DNA of 33,779 nt. It comes from an uncultured Clostridia bacterium. Its GTDB lineage: Bacteria > Bacillota > Clostridia > Oscillospirales > Acutalibacteraceae. The stretch spans positions 1 through 33,779 of the forward strand of contig CALWUY010000060.1 of assembly GCA_944384855.1 (NCBI GenBank), written 5' to 3'. The notes under the pieces were generated by a model. That model searched no databases, was not told the DNA's origin, and saw only the letters and a list, made by a program, of their open reading frames with translations. The position numbers were made by a program, and so were the translations under genes. This document shows positions 33,650 to 33,779 of this stretch, piece after piece (within the stretch, counting starts at the first letter, position 1; every line of letters starts with the position of its first letter).

Positions 33650-33779
33650 TTAATTGTATCAAGAAAACCACTCGCTAAGCGAGTGGTTCCGTGAAGGCTT
33701 TTGCCGATGAGTAAAAAAAGAACTCCTATGGTATAATGCAAAGGGTCTGCCAACCACAAGCATTAAAGACATAGGAGGT
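33650..33779 (+). mobile_element. Probable left end of an IS200/IS605-type element (partial)
   Basis: The hairpin AACCACTCGCT/AGCGAGTGGTT (33666-33676 with 33678-33688) lies close to the presumed left end. It is followed by a short non-coding leader, an extended -10 (TGGTATAAT, 33729-33737) and an AGGAGG ribosome site at the window's last bases, where a transposase start codon would follow. A subterminal hairpin without long terminal repeats and a leader before tnpA fit IS200/IS605. The coding region is outside the window, so the family is inferred. Confidence 0.5.
33723..33777 (+). promoter_or_regulatory. Inverted repeat linking promoter region and ribosome site of the IS gene
   Basis: CTCCTATG (33723-33730) is complementary to CATAGGAG (33770-33777), which covers the ribosome site. 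The upstream arm lies before and within the extended -10, so transcripts from that promoter lack it while read-through transcripts contain it. Masking of the site in read-through RNA is inferred from this layout. Confidence 0.5.

Noticed and set aside
1-33779. CRISPR array
   Set aside because: No regularly spaced direct repeats were seen anywhere in the window.

Overview
The window looks like a chromosomal segment of an anaerobic, low-to-mid GC Firmicute of class Clostridia. The basis is gene content and order: a RodA-like gene followed further on by an M50 (SpoIVFB-like) peptidase, the paired radical-SAM/DUF2344 genes, tgt and yajC with its TIGR04086-type neighbour; strong AGGAGG-type ribosome sites; sigma-A promoters close to TTGACA-17-TATAAT; and a type-2 isoleucyl-tRNA synthetase. 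I cannot name a genus. Nearly all the coding capacity is core metabolism and translation, with a more variable central part.

Layout. Positions 1-125 are the end of an insertion sequence that looks like the IS3 family. Positions 170-2399 (minus strand) are a tight operon tsaE-tsaB-rpiB-upp. Then come rodA (plus), a GH99/WbsX-like protein (plus) and a convergent ygiQ-type radical SAM gene. Positions 6771-13154 read rightward: a shortened SpoIVFA/M23-like membrane protein, the M50 peptidase, the TIGR03960-like radical SAM protein, the DUF2344 protein, tgt and a GH42-like glycosidase. yajC and a TIGR04086-like membrane protein follow. A membrane-anchored EEP-family enzyme (minus), a sodium/solute symporter and a patatin-like lipase fill 14.1-17.9 kb.

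Positions 18.1-24.0 kb are the accessory part: an integrase stump, a frameshifted LysM membrane protein, a 1-phosphofructokinase-like kinase, about 0.5 kb without genes, a TetR-type regulator with a damaged N terminus in an operon with a probable wall-anchored beta-helix protein, and another gene-free 0.5 kb that holds a foldable RNA candidate. After this come tRNA-Pro(GGG), HPr, the prfC-rimM-trmD operon and an Sfp-type phosphopantetheinyl transferase (all minus). A plus-strand run rsmD-coaD-coiled-coil protein-ileS-small membrane protein closes the gene content. The last ~130 bases look like the left end of an IS200/IS605-type element.

How the genes fit together. Much of the window serves tRNA and ribosome work: t6A (tsaE, tsaB), queuosine (tgt), m1G37 (trmD), 16S processing and methylation (rimM, rsmD), termination (prfC), charging (ileS) and tRNA-Pro. 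Cell envelope and secretion are represented by rodA, yajC and the wall protein. Sugar use is represented by HPr, the PfkB-type kinase, rpiB and two glycosidase-like genes.

The most interesting pattern is one regulatory layout seen three times: an inverted repeat pairs a ribosome-binding site with upstream sequence. It occurs at the IS end at 1-125, at the IS end at 33.7 kb and in front of the TIGR04086-like gene. At both IS ends the upstream arm lies at or before an extended -10 motif. Read-through transcripts would therefore mask the site, while transcripts from the element's own promoter would not. I found no clear new defence or biosynthetic system. The other leads are the candidate structured RNA at 23.9 kb, the shortened SpoIVFA-like gene and the decayed integrase/LysM locus.
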